This document shows positions 37,399 through 48,493 of a stretch of 64,000 nt of DNA, in pieces. The position numbers and the translations under genes are program-made. How positions within the stretch are numbered: the stretch's first letter is position 1; every line of letters begins with the position of its first letter. A model generated the notes under the pieces. That model was not told the origin of the DNA, made no database searches, and was given only the letters and a program-made list of their open reading frames with translations. This DNA comes from Neopestalotiopsis rosae (Eukaryota > Ascomycota > Sordariomycetes > Amphisphaeriales > Sporocadaceae), in contig JALGAS010000001.1 of assembly GCA_023078685.1 (NCBI GenBank), forward strand, positions 3,100,001 through 3,164,000. Direction: 5' to 3'.

Positions 37399-38117
37399 TT
37401 AGACGAGCTCAAAGCCATCTTCCTCGACGACTGCCGGCTCCTCAGCCAGGGGGGCCGAGCCGCCCCGACGGAGATTCCGGCGCGCCTTGCGGCCCTTGAG
37501 CGCGTCGCCATTGTTATCCAGTATTTCGTATTCCTTCTCGACGAGCTTCTCCGTCTCCTTGGTGTTGGTCTTGACAAAGACCTCAAGCGATAGGGGCCGG
37601 CCGGGGGAGTCCTTGCGGTCAAAGCTGTACAGGAAACCGTCCGTGACCTGGGGCTTGCGACCACTCCGGTTCGGCGAGGGGAGGAGCTCGATGAGCGAGC
37701 GCGAAAGAGCCGGGTCCGTCAGCTCCTCCATGGCGTCGACCTTTGCACGGGAGTAATTCGATCTCACGTCCCGCACCAACTTGGGCTTGTTGATGTTGTG
37801 AGAGTTTTTGTGGGAGAAGCTGGCAAAGGGAGGAGACCACAAGTCAGTAAACACTGGCGGACGCGACTGCCGGGGGGGCGACTCCGGAAACCCCCCTTGT
37901 GTATGTGGTTAACTCACCTATTGTCAAACGAGCGCTGTGGCCGCATCTTGGTGCGCTGGCTATCGCTCCAGTCTACACTCGCGTCCAAGTCCAGGTTCTT
38001 ATTCCTGAGGCCATACAATGGGCGGGTGCCGTATGCCCACTTGGCACACTTCTCCTTTGCTCTCTTGGGGTCCTGGGCAGCGCCTCGGATGTCTCGAGTA
38101 GCCTCAAAAGTAGCCAT
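37399..38117 (-). CDS. Unrecognised small basic protein
   Basis: Exons 38117-37918 and 37819-37399 (GTGAGT donor, CCAG acceptor), 206 residues starting MATFEATRDIRGAAQ. An in-frame ATG at 38162 would add 15 residues; I chose the inner one because the sequence from there looks like the conserved part. The protein is charged and hydrophilic throughout, with no signal peptide or membrane segment. A central block (KLVRDVRSNYSRAKVDAMEEL) and RKARRNLRRGG near the end are notable. The N-terminal part with WAYGTRPLYGLRNKNLDL reads like a folded, conserved segment. I do not recognise the family. Good exon structure and codon use argue it is real. Confidence 0.75.
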
Positions 38118-38162
38118 ATTGGATATGATGATGCTTGAGTCGGAATAAGTTGGATATTTCAA

Positions 38163-41100
38163 GTGGTAATGGTAGGTGCAACACAGAGCAGCCTTGTCAG
38201 GTATACTATATGTTGTTTAGTCTGTGTCGGGTCCCTTTCTGAGAACCTGGAGGGCGTGGACACAAAGGTGTTTTGAACAGGCACGTCTGCTGTTCTTGGT
38301 AGGCAAGGTGGTAGCGTAAGCTAATTAAGTATTATGGATGGGTTGAGACAACTAAATCAATAGCTGGCACAGAAGGAGAGAGAAGGATGAAGAGCAGCCT
38401 TAGGAGGACCGGAGTCGGAAGCGTGTGTCAGAAGGTATGCAGTTGGGTCTTTTTTCCTTAGAATGAAGGGCAGCAGTTCCAGGTAAAAAAGATGACCGAG
38501 TCACACCGTTGTCAGGCGCCGGGGAGTTTAATGAAGTATGAGGTAAGAGCGGCCTTGTTTCCTTGCAAACAGCAAGGCTAATCAAGGAGGAGGATTTTGA
38601 AGTGATGCCGCCTTTGTTCTCTGATAGTCAAGAGCCGATTGGTCCGATCGATGCAAAGCCGATACAAGAAAAATAGGTCTTTGTTCCCTTGGAGAATAAG
38701 TCGAGAAAAGCAATAAGAAGATGAAGAAGAGTAATATGAATGAAAGAAAAAAAAAAGGTCGTCAGGCAAATCAGTCAAAATCTATGGCACAGACCGAGAC
38801 CGAGTGACTCAGATGGAAGGGTCGAGTATGGTATGGTAATGAAGTGTAATTCCGTACGGTTGGGGGGCCTAAGGCTTGAGTGAGCAAAGCAAACGGGCTA
38901 GCGGATGCTTGTTCTCAGGTACAAGCCCGTTATCAGTCGAAGCGATAATGCAAGTGGTACTGCTACTAGTACTACTACCAGTATGGGCGGTGCTTCCAGG
39001 GGGATGCAGCCAGGCCAACACGGATCAGTCGAAAGGGTTATCTTCTTGCCCAAGAGACGTAGCAAGAAAAAGGGTGGTTTGTTGTATGATTGATTGATTG
39101 TTTGTTTGTTTACTTTGATTGGTATAATGTCCAGATAAATCAAAGAAGAAGAAAAAGAGAAAGGGGAAACTTGAATGGGAGGGCAGCGCGTTGGTCATAT
39201 GGGGGCGCTGGCGGACGTTGGGACTTTGGAGGGGACCCTTATCGTGATCGTGTCAGGCTACTGCTACTGTGAGGACAATGGTAGGTACATGACATTATTT
39301 TGCACAAGATCTGGAAGGAAAGAGAATCACCGGCCGCCTGCTGGGCATAGCGCGTGGATGATGGCAGTCTGGAGGTCTAGAGGTCTGGACTGGAGTCATC
39401 ACTTGTATTGTACAAGTGATAATAACCTAGGTAATGGTTGTACCTACGTATCTACAAGTTATTATACCAGCTTCCTTTCGGTAAACCCCAGTGGGCTGTT
39501 GGCATTCATTGGTCTGCTTTGCTAGGCATAGGGTGTGTCAACAGAGACAAGTGGGACATGGGTACAGTAATGCAATGGCTGTATGGGCAAGCTATTCAGC
39601 TTTAATTTGGCCGCGCCATGTACAACTACGATAAAGCTCGGGGCGTGTGGCTTTACTCGATTCCCCCCGGATAAGGTGATGATGCATTACAGAAAAGGCC
39701 GTGTGACTAGTGACGTGCTGCTCCTTGGCAATTCCTGGGTGGTTTGCCAAAGCCCGTTGGTCTCGCTCCTTTTCTCATTGTGATGGTGCAATTGGATCTA
39801 GTGGATCGAGGCGCACCAGCCCGCTTGTTGCACTGCCATTTGATTCATCCTTCTCTTACCTTATTGTTGTTGTGATGAAATGGCTGAGCAAGGAGACCGA
39901 CGGCACCGCACCGTGCAACTCCTCGCTCCTCCCCCAAGGCTCGAGCTCAGAGCCCCGTCAGCGCTTGTTAGTGCGTGATGCCATCAGACGATAGCCCGGA
40001 GATCCAGCTGCCTCGCCCCTGTTCTCATAAGCTATGTACATCATCTTCCTCTCCTACTCCCAGCCAACTCGCAACATGGGCAACTTGTTTTCCACCAAGC
40101 CTTGACTTGTTATCTTGAAACTTCTATATGAACGGCATAGTTGGAATAACATGGAAACATGGAACCGGGACTTCTAACCCCAACGACCAAGGAATACAAC
40201 ACAGCCGAAACCGTCGCATCAAGCCGAGTCCAAGCTCCATCTTCCCCCACACTATATTTGTGCTAGACTAGTCTATCTTATGCTATACAGTGCTACGCTT
40301 TAGGTAACTGGACTGAGTTCTGATTAGTCCGTCTTTCGTGTACGTCGTGTTGACCTGTCCTTTCTCCTAAGAGGCCGCATCCATCTGGTCCTATGGTATA
40401 ACTCGTCGGGAAACACCGGGCAGATAGATGAGACTTGATTGATAACGTACATTGATTGACTGGTATCTCTCCTTTACGCCAAGACTGGGGAGCAAATGGA
40501 CCGTCGTGACCAATACTGATTCAGCGGCTAGGTATGTATACTTCCCCCTCGCACACCCTCCATCACCTGCACGTTATCGAGGTCACCCTCCTTCCAACAT
40601 TGACGATAAGCCATGGCGTATCACAGCTCCCATGTGCCTCGGGGGCCGGAAGTCCAAGGCAGCTGGAACACGCGAATTGCACAGTAATCTGCCTGGTCAA
40701 CGACGGCGGCTGGGCCTCCACGGCTGCCTCGAATGTCTCTGGAGCCTTCGGATGTCCTGTTCTGGACTATCCCACATACGGGCTATGTGTGACTCGCCCG
40801 GCCGAAGTCATCAAACCTGCACACATACGTACATGCTCTTATCGCGCAGGATCGCTAACCGGGCTGAGGGGGTTTCTTAGAGGTCTTGGTCCTTCCTATC
40901 TGTTCCCGAGGGCAGCAACTCGCCTTTGCTCGCCTATTCATAACCGAGCTGGACGCCTCGAGCAAGTGACAACGGCAAATGCTTGAATTTTATCCTTATG
41001 CTCATGCCGACAATCGCGATCGGATGACTTTCGCTTCATATTCATCATGAAAGAAGAATTATAGTCTTGCACCCCTGGAGGAAATGTGCCTAGTTCCCAT

Positions 41101-42469
41101 CGACTCGGGAGTCGCATAATAAGGTCAATAATGTGCAGATCTCCATGCAGCTAGAGCTTCTGCGGCAACGTCAAATTCACATGGGATTTCGCGTGCACCT
41201 GAGTGGCTCAAGGGACACGGGTAGCCGGCCGTTGCAGTATAACTTTGTGACAACAGCAACAACTCCTACCATCACTTGTTCCCTTTGAGAGGCCGGTCGA
41301 ATTGGCTATTGACTTTCAAGTGTCTGATCATGACAATGATCTCATACTATCGGACTTTTGGATCCTCCAATCACTGATTTCCAGATCATGCCGTGTTTCT
41401 CTTCGCTCCCCGGGTTGGAGAGCTGAGGGGTCGGCTGATGCGATGCCCCTAAGCTAAACACCTGCACTCACTGCTCAGGTACATTGCCCCCAAACGTTAG
41501 CACCTAACATTAGCAACGTAGGCTACGTAGGTACCTACCTAAACCTCGTGTACGGTAGGTACCTTGCCCGAGCGCCACGTTGGACTGCTGGAGGCTCCAA
41601 TCCTACATCAGATGTGGCTTCGAAAGACTCGCCCACCCATCAGGTTTTGGAACGAACCCTGACAAACAAGGAAATGCATCACTCTCTTGTCAGCTGGAAT
41701 TGAGTGCAGATTATCAAGTATGACGGCGGAGCTCATCTTTATCCGGTTTCTGCTCAGCAACCAGACCCCCAGGCCCCAGACACTGGTCCCAGCTCTTTCG
41801 TCTCATGCCCGCTACAAGGTACCTAGGTAGGGAACCAGGAACCCGTGACTATATCTCAGCCTCGATTGGGCTTACCCTTGACACTACGATACGTACCATT
41901 AGATCCATGGATACATGGAAGACCCCCAGAAGCCCAACTACGTCACGGTGTCTATGTTTAGATGAAACTGCTGACTTCAAGGCGGGAATTGAACGGCTTG
42001 ACCGGGTGTTGCTAAGAGAGAGCGAGATATGTGCAATGAGGCGGTATCACGATAGCGACCCGAGACAGCAACGTCCCTGGATCTAATCATGATGCGCTAA
42101 CCATGGCATACAGTCGCATGGTGATGCCACGAGTGAGTAGGAGACTTGAGAGACGGTCAGGCCTCAATATCCCAAGCCTAACCAATGGAAAACAATATCG
42201 CAGACGAATTGGTTAGGATACGGCCGGGTAGGATGACTCGGTTCTGGATCTTCAGCAAGTGTCGTATTTGGTGACGTGAACATTCAATCTTTGCAGCTGG
42301 CCTAAGACAGGCACACGTTCAAAAACCTTGTGTTCATGACCTAATCATTGCCGAGGACTACAGGTAAAGATTCCAGAGGACAATTTCACATGCTTCTATC
42401 TGGGCAACTCTCGAGCAGACCCAGCAGTCGCACCCGTCTAGACGTTGAAAGAGAGAGGAAAAAGAAACA
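38163..42469. other. Large gene-poor region
   Basis: About 4.3 kb without a convincing gene. Overlapping frames near 40452-40986 lack homology I can recognise and look like chance frames. The region has short TACCTACC-type tracts, inverted AGGTACCT elements near 41530-41570 and two ACCTAGGT palindromes (39425, 41821). No terminal repeats or transposase frame were seen. Confidence 0.5.
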
Positions 42470-43872
42470 TCAGATTTTGGCAGCTCCTCGCGGTTTGGCG
42501 TCGGCCGGCTTGAGACAGTTTTTCGCCGCCCAGTCACTCAGTAATAGGGGTATTTCTGTTTCGAACAAAAAGACGCTGAAGCCATCCGTCTGCACTTTCT
42601 GCGGCGTGGTAGGCCCATTCGTCGCCTTTTGGAAATCCTCCTCGGTGGCACCGTGGGTCGTCATGCTTCCGTGCAACCCGGCGACAAATGGCTTGAACTG
42701 TTGGTCGCCGTTGAGGGGATGCTTGGGATGTTGAACCGATATAATCGGCGCATAGAACTCGTTCATGGTGTTTCGGTGGAAATAGGGGAGCCACAGGGTA
42801 TCTTCGCCGACCATCCAGCGCGGCGCGATGACGGCAAAGTCCACGACATTGACACCGGGCTCTCGGTAAGACGGCGCTGTGAGCACTGTAAACAGACTCG
42901 GGTCGTGCTCATCATACAGTAGGTTGCCCATGGGACAGTAACGGCCGAGATCGTATTTATACGGATAGTTTGTCCCATGCCAGGCGGCGACATCAAAGAC
43001 GGCATGGTCCTGCTTTGCTTCCCAGAGGCGTCCGGCTTGGCGGGAAATGATGGTCCATGTTGTATCGTTGGCAACGGCTGTCCCTTGCTCGACCTTTCCA
43101 TCGAGAAACGCCTTGGGCACTTGAAAGTCCCTTACGTTGGCCAGCCCAGTCGAGCCGATGGGACCAAGTTCCGGTAGGCGAAAGTGACCCTGGAATAGTT
43201 CACAAATATAGCCTCTTGCCGGCCCAGCTGGCAAAGTGACGCGGTATCGAATACCCCGTGGGATCACGCATATCTCGTTCTGGCGAACAAGAAGCTTGCC
43301 AAGCTCTGTCTGGATGTCTATGGCGCCAGACTGCGGGACGATGAGCACATCGCCATCGAGTGATGAGAAGACCGTGTTTGGCTTCATGGACTGGGCTATG
43401 GAGAAGACCCAAATGGCGACGCCTGTCTTTGTTGCGGGATCTCCATTCTGTGCCAGAAGTTTTTGCGACAACCAGTCTGCGTCTGCGTCAACTGGAAACT
43501 TGGGCCAGAGGTATGAGTTGGGCGAGATGACGTTGGGCTTTTCTGGCACCCCTTGATCCTGATACGGCTTGAATTCATCGTGTCTGAGCGAGGAGCTCAC
43601 CCGATACATCCATGTCTGCAGGCTGTGGTCTCGTGGAGCTGTAAAGGAGGTTCCACTGATTCTTTCCGTCCTCAAGCCAAAGGGAGGTTTCTGTGGACTG
43701 TTGTTGACGAGAGGGTTAGCACCGGGGATTGCCTCTGATCTGTTTCCCACCGCGGAGTCAGCATTGGTTCCATCTGTTATAATTACAATAATACAGCTTA
43801 CTGGTGATAGCTTCCAAGCCCGTCCATGTACTCGTATTTCTCCTTGATGGCAAAATCTGTTACTGGCGCCAT
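42470..43872 (-). CDS. Homogentisate 1,2-dioxygenase family protein (divergent)
   Basis: Exons 43872-43802 and 43739-42470 (GTAAGC donor, ACAG acceptor; joined GSYHQSEAIPGANPL), 446 residues, normal for the family. Conserved blocks include NSPQKPPFGLRTERISGT, DIQTELGKLLVRQNEICVIPRG and YPYKYDLGRYCPMGN. The iron-binding residues expected in this family are in place: His and Glu in PYFHRNTMNEF and His in SMTTHGATEED. The enzyme opens the ring of homogentisate to maleylacetoacetate in phenylalanine/tyrosine breakdown. The C-terminal third departs from the canonical fungal protein as I know it (NEFYAPI where SEFMGLI is usual, and a different tail), so it may be a paralogue with another aromatic substrate. 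No fumarylacetoacetase or isomerase gene lies beside it. Confidence 0.9.
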
Positions 43873-44341
43873 TTTGACATAAACCTCATGATCTTATGTT
43901 ACTTGACGAGAAGTCGTAGTATTCTACACTTGAAGTCTAGGAAACATTTTTCCCAGATCAGAAATATGCTTTCTCCTCATGGGATTCCCACTAGTATTTT
44001 CCAGCTCGGCCGAAATGCCAAATCTCTCTCGGCCATGGTGACATGTCGCTGCCCGCCCTCCCCGCAACTTTACCCCAACCGCCACTTTTCCTCCAATGCC
44101 TCGGACTCCATGCCCAGGTAGAGTTCATCCTCGGCACGCGATCTATTATAAGCCTGCAATACATAATATTCCGCGTTCTATGGAGGCGGGGTTCGTGCTA
44201 CCTTGGAGTATCTGGTTTGGTGGGCAGAAATCATGTTGATCGTCTGTCTGACGACGACGAATTCGAGTAAAGTTGACTTGAACAAATTCTTTTTTTTGCT
44301 TGTAACCCAATTGACAAGAGAGTGACCAATTGCTGAAAAGA
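43873..44341. promoter_or_regulatory. Shared divergent promoter of the dioxygenase and barrel-protein genes
   Basis: 469 bases between two start codons on opposite strands, short enough to allow co-regulation. No named element is assigned. Confidence 0.45.
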
Positions 44342-45182
44342 ATGGATTCTACAGTGACGCAAATTCATTATCTCACAATTCCCGAAGACAAGCATCTGGC
44401 TGATGTCAAGTCAGACGCTGGCCGGATATGGTCCAAGGCATTGGATGTATTGGAAGCTCAACCTGGATTCCGTCGTCTGTACTGGGGCCGCTCACCAGAG
44501 GATGAGACAAAGGTGCAACTACATGTTGGTGAGTTAACTGTGACATTTCTCCAGCATGTAAAATACGCCCTAATACGGTGATAGTAAGAGACACGTTGGC
44601 CCAGCACAAGGTCTTTCTATCCTCTGCCGACTATACCAACTTCAAGACCCTCTTGCAGCCTCTCCTATCATCGTCAACGACCTCGTCGTCGCCGTCGTCG
44701 AACGACTGGCTAGTCCGCCACGCCCACATCCGCGACTTCACGCCCAACCCGCAGGCCCTGGGGCGCGGCGCGCCCGTGACGGGCACGGCCGTCTACGTGT
44801 CCACGACGGCGGCATGGCACGAGGGCGCGTGGCCGCTGTGGACGCACGTGGTGCGGCACGTCGACGGCTGTCTGGGGTGCACGGGCGGCGTCGTCGAGGA
44901 GGCGGTCGACGGTCGCGACGGGTGCTATATCGTCTATGTGGGCTGGGAGAGTATTGGGCATCATGATGCCTATCACCATACGGAGCATTTTGCCAAGAAT
45001 AGGATTATTGTGAGTTTATTGACGAGTGTGGTCTTTCGACTAATCTGAAGGGGCAATAAGCTGATACATTATCACAGTTGAGCAAAGGTAATGAGGGCTG
45101 GCGCGAATACGGCCACGTTCGTTTCGAGGGGAGCAGAGAAGGGTCAGGCAGTCTACAACCAAGAGAAAAGGGGAAACTGTGA
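44342..45182 (+). CDS. Dimeric alpha/beta-barrel (ABM-like) protein
   Basis: Exons 44342-44528, 44585-45009 and 45078-45182 (donors GTGAGT, acceptors TAG and CAG; phases close), 238 residues. It has two repeats of similar layout: one around residues 5-65 (TQIHYLTIPED...RRLYWGRSPED) and one around 145-215 (CYIVYVGWESIGHHDAYHHTEHF). The His-rich stretch HHDAYHHTEHF with preceding GWES is typical of ABM-type or stress-response A/B-barrel proteins, a fold used for small monooxygenases, decyclases and binding proteins. No precise reaction can be given. It is divergently arranged with the dioxygenase homologue, so a role in the same aromatic pathway is possible but inferred. The last exon is short and ends in a hydrophilic tail. 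Confidence 0.8.
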
Positions 45183-46016
45183 ACTGTAGATGAAATGAAG
45201 ATCGCAGCCAGGTGTGTTAGAATTGTAGAGTCTCGCATGATCTCTTGCTCCTCTGGAAAGGTCGGCGACGGATGGCATAAATCTATGGTATTATTTTCCA
45301 ATGGATTACTGACAAGAATGTGAACATCATTGTATCTGATCTGGATTCTATCTGAGCTTGCCGGAATGGTAAGATTCGATTGGATTGATGAAGCTCCGCG
45401 TCGCCAAGAGCTGCTTGTCTGCCTGTTCAGTAAGCGCACATGGAACTCATCTGACTGGCTCTGGCTAAGAGAACCCAGTGTCACCCACAGATCGTCATTG
45501 CCAAGCAGATGCCGCATCGCTCACTTTCGGTATCAATACGAGGCTGTAAGCCACGGTTGAAATAATGACTGATTCGGGGCACGTCGTCCTACTGTCAAAG
45601 GTTTGAATTCTACCTGTACCGGACCCCAGGAAGCTTTACGAACAGCAAGTGGAAAGGTATATGACGGCCATTCAAAATCACAGTCTCAAAAAATGGTATA
45701 TACTCTTCTGTTCAGATGTGACTATCTGCCATCACTTTGCTTCTGGCCGCCCTCTTATCTATTTGCATATATATTTTCCGAAAAGTCTCACTCTATGGAG
45801 ATATTTGAAAAGCGGCCCCCGAATGTGGACCCAATACGTGCGACGTGAGGCACAGTCAGCTTGAGCTGAAAGACGCCTCTTCTTCGACAGCCCGACATTT
45901 CGGCCATTTCTCATTGATTCTTGCTTTAATCTATATTTTGTGTGGAAACGTCTTCCTTCCCACTTGATTGCGATTAGATTGATCGGAAATTGGTTTATTG
46001 AAAAGTATTGATCACG
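45183..46016. other. Intergenic region
   Basis: About 830 bases, AT-richer than to the left, with short frames only. It includes the promoter of the next gene. Confidence 0.5.
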
Positions 46017-47215
46017 ATGGACGCCCTTCTCCCACCAGGAACAGATTCCTGCGCGATTCCCGCCAGCGTAGTTCTCGAGGGGGCAACAAACAACTTCAAA
46101 GACCAGCCGACTCTTACCCCGGCAGTCATTACTGTCGGCACCGTCATGTCATTCCTGTCCATTGTCTTTGTGTATGGAAGGGTATACGCCAACCGGAAGT
46201 CAATGTCGCTAGCTGACTGTAATGAATTTCTCTGCGAGGAAAGTCTCTACATGGGAACAAAAGGCTGACCGATGAGCAGATATCATGATTTCTGGGCTCA
46301 TCTTTGCTCTGAGCAGTACAGGAGTCACATTTTCACGTAGGCTGTTGTCGACCCGGCGCCCAAAATATACTAATCTCTAATGGCCGTTTTGTCCAGTGTA
46401 CCGATTTAATAGGCACCAATGGGATATACCACTTTGTTGGGTTGACGAGCTATACTTGAAGGTTTGCATCACACTGCTGATATGTCGAAGTATAATTATT
46501 GACTGACCAATTTCTAGAAAATATATGCCCAAACACTGCTCAACGGGGCTGCGCTTTTTCTTTCATTGCATTTTTACATCTTCGTTCTCCCCATCCCCAT
46601 GATCTCGAGGTTTCGACTGCCTTTGAGGAAAAGGCTACGGATAGTTGCAGTATTTGCTACGGCACTGCTGTAGGTGACGTCTAGCATTGATCCGTGTAGC
46701 TTACTGACCGTTTCTAGTGGAGTCGTAGCCAGTACGGTCGCGCTCGTCTATCGCGCTAGAGTCCTAGAGAGCTCGCCCGACCTTAGTACATGGGAGCAAG
46801 CCATTTCCAATATTTGCATGTAGGTTATCGTGACATGTACCAAAAGGTTTTTGGGAGGTCTGGCTCACGTTCTTGTAGTGTTGTCGAGTATTCTATCGCG
46901 ATTATAGTTGGTTGTATGCCTGGTTTCGCGATATGTTTCAACGTTCACATTTCGCAGTCTCGTGTTTTCAAATGGTTCCGATCAAAGCTTTTTTTCGGCA
47001 CGGATACATCCTCCCACAATGTCGAGTCAAAGCTGCAAAAACCACAGATCATGACATTTGGCTCACCAGGCCGTGGAGATCAAGCACCGTACGTTGAAGT
47101 AACGGATAGTATGCTTCTAGAATCGCAGATATCTTCCTCGGGTGATTTCACTCCCCATATGAACCCGAGTAAGGAAGGTATCTACCGATCTGTTCACATT
47201 ATGCAGCATACTTAG
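46017..47215 (+). CDS. Fungal rhodopsin-domain integral membrane protein
   Basis: Six exons: 46017-46218, 46280-46336, 46397-46461, 46518-46669, 46718-46819 and 46879-47215; phases close to 304 residues. Hydrophobic segments occur at about residues 35-55, 68-85, 110-135, 145-165 and 190-210. The motifs RHQWDIPLCWVDELYLK and VVEYSIAIIVGCMPGFA match the fungal rhodopsin-domain (Pth11-related) membrane family, common in accessory regions and secondary-metabolite neighbourhoods. It is smaller than the usual 350-400 residues, and the third-helix region is short, so it could be a reduced or decaying member. The soluble tail of about 90 residues is Ser/Pro-rich. Ligand and function are unknown. Confidence 0.82.
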
Positions 47216-47641
47216 CGAGGCTGTGACATGATAAATGAGCAGGGCCACGACCATAAGGAAAGGTATAGCTAAAATAGATATCATTATAAATATAAAACCC
47301 GTTCGAAATATACTTCATTTGTGATATTTTCTTACAATAATTGAGAATTTCAACCCCAGAATGAATGACTTGAGCGTCTTGTCCGATCCCGACGATCTGT
47401 CTTGCCGTATGGCGCCGTATACTCCTCTGCGCACTAGCACGGCTATTAAGAACTATCCACAACACAATACAAAGCTACAGCCAATACTAGGATCCCAATT
47501 ATAGAAGCTTTCGAAAGAAAGTCCGTATGCCTGCTCAATGCTCTAACAATAGTCACCACTAACGAAAGTATAGTATTCCGTGCAAATGGAAGCAGCACAT
47601 ACTTGCTAATGCTCCCAGCTTTGTGTTGCATAGCTACCATA
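47216..47641. other. Convergent intergenic region
   Basis: About 430 bases of AT-rich DNA between convergent genes. No feature seen. Confidence 0.5.
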
Positions 47642-48493
47642 TTATGGACAACAGGGGTCGGGTGGACGAATATAAGAAAGGTACCAATACTGGCCATCTC
47701 CGATGACATCATAAAACCAGTGTGCGATATTGCACGACTCAATCAGCATCCACCCAACATCGTGTGCTGTGTTGCCATCAATCAATTCGTACCCCCCATC
47801 GTCCTCCTCTGTATCGTACTCCCAGTCCGCTTGGATAAATTGAACCCAAACCAGCTCCCACTCACGTGGAGACTTCACCTTTGCCACCCACTCCAAGGTC
47901 TTCTCGTTAACCTCGATGAAAAAGGAGTAGCGTGAAGCCCAAAAGTGCTTGTAAAGACTCTTTCCAGTTGCTCGTGGATTTTCCGTTCTGATCGCCTCGG
48001 TAGCCCAGCCTCGAAATGGGGCGCGAAGCTGCCCCGTAGACACGCCATCCAAGGTCTCCTGGTCGCTTACAAAGGTCCATTCGACAGTGTTCGAGATGCC
48101 GGGAGCGGTCGATTGAGAGATACCTCTGGTGGCGTTGTCCACCACAAACTGCTTGAATCGTTCCCATGCCGCATCATCGCCATACGCCGTGCGATAGATA
48201 ACCCAGCCCCACTTGTCGTGCTGACGGAAGCGAAGATCCCACTCGATATTCTTTCCATGTTCTTCCGGAGGGAGGCGACTTTGATGTGAGAGCGTCCGGA
48301 GATGTGGTAGACGGAGAGGTGCTAGATATGAGCCACGAGAATTCCTCCCTCGAAATGGGCTTGGCACAACTCCACTATACCGGATCACGGTGCTGCGGAG
48401 AATCGAGGGGCGCAAGACTTGTCTCGCGCGATACATCGCCAGTGGCACAAGCCCAGGTGTGAAGGACGAAAAGCTGATGGACGATGCAAACAA
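47642..48493 (-). CDS. Unrecognised protein with mitochondrial-like N terminus
   Basis: Single-exon frame of 283 residues. The first 80 residues are rich in Arg, Ser and Leu and nearly free of acids (from Met-20: MYRARQVLRPSILRSTVIRYSG), like a mitochondrial targeting sequence; Met-20 is a plausible alternative start. Residues about 85-280 look globular and rich in Trp and Tyr: KWGWVIYRTAYGDDAAWERFKQ, then EWELVWVQFIQADWEYDTEEDDGGYE. This KWGWVIYR...Y.DD.AW.RF pattern is familiar from expanded families of hypothetical proteins in filamentous fungi, but I know no function. The protein ends in DPCCP just after a hydrophobic Tyr-rich stretch; a missed 3' intron is possible. Confidence 0.7.
   Translation of the reverse strand: MFASSISFSSFTPGLVPLAMYRARQVLRPSILRSTVIRYSGVVPSPFRGRNSRGSYLAPLRLPHLRTLSHQSRLPPEEHGKNIEWDLRFRQHDKWGWVIYRTAYGDDAAWERFKQFVVDNATRGISQSTAPGISNTVEWTFVSDQETLDGVSTGQLRAPFRGWATEAIRTENPRATGKSLYKHFWASRYSFFIEVNEKTLEWVAKVKSPREWELVWVQFIQADWEYDTEEDDGGYELIDGNTAHDVGWMLIESCNIAHWFYDVIGDGQYWYLSYIRPPDPCCP

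Noticed and set aside
40452..40986. Overlapping frames of 142 and 150 codons
   Set aside because: No recognisable domain, two overlapping frames of equal quality and no supporting splice sites.
42470..45182. Complete tyrosine-degradation cluster
   Set aside because: Only a dioxygenase homologue and a barrel protein are present; no fumarylacetoacetase, isomerase or cluster regulator is visible.
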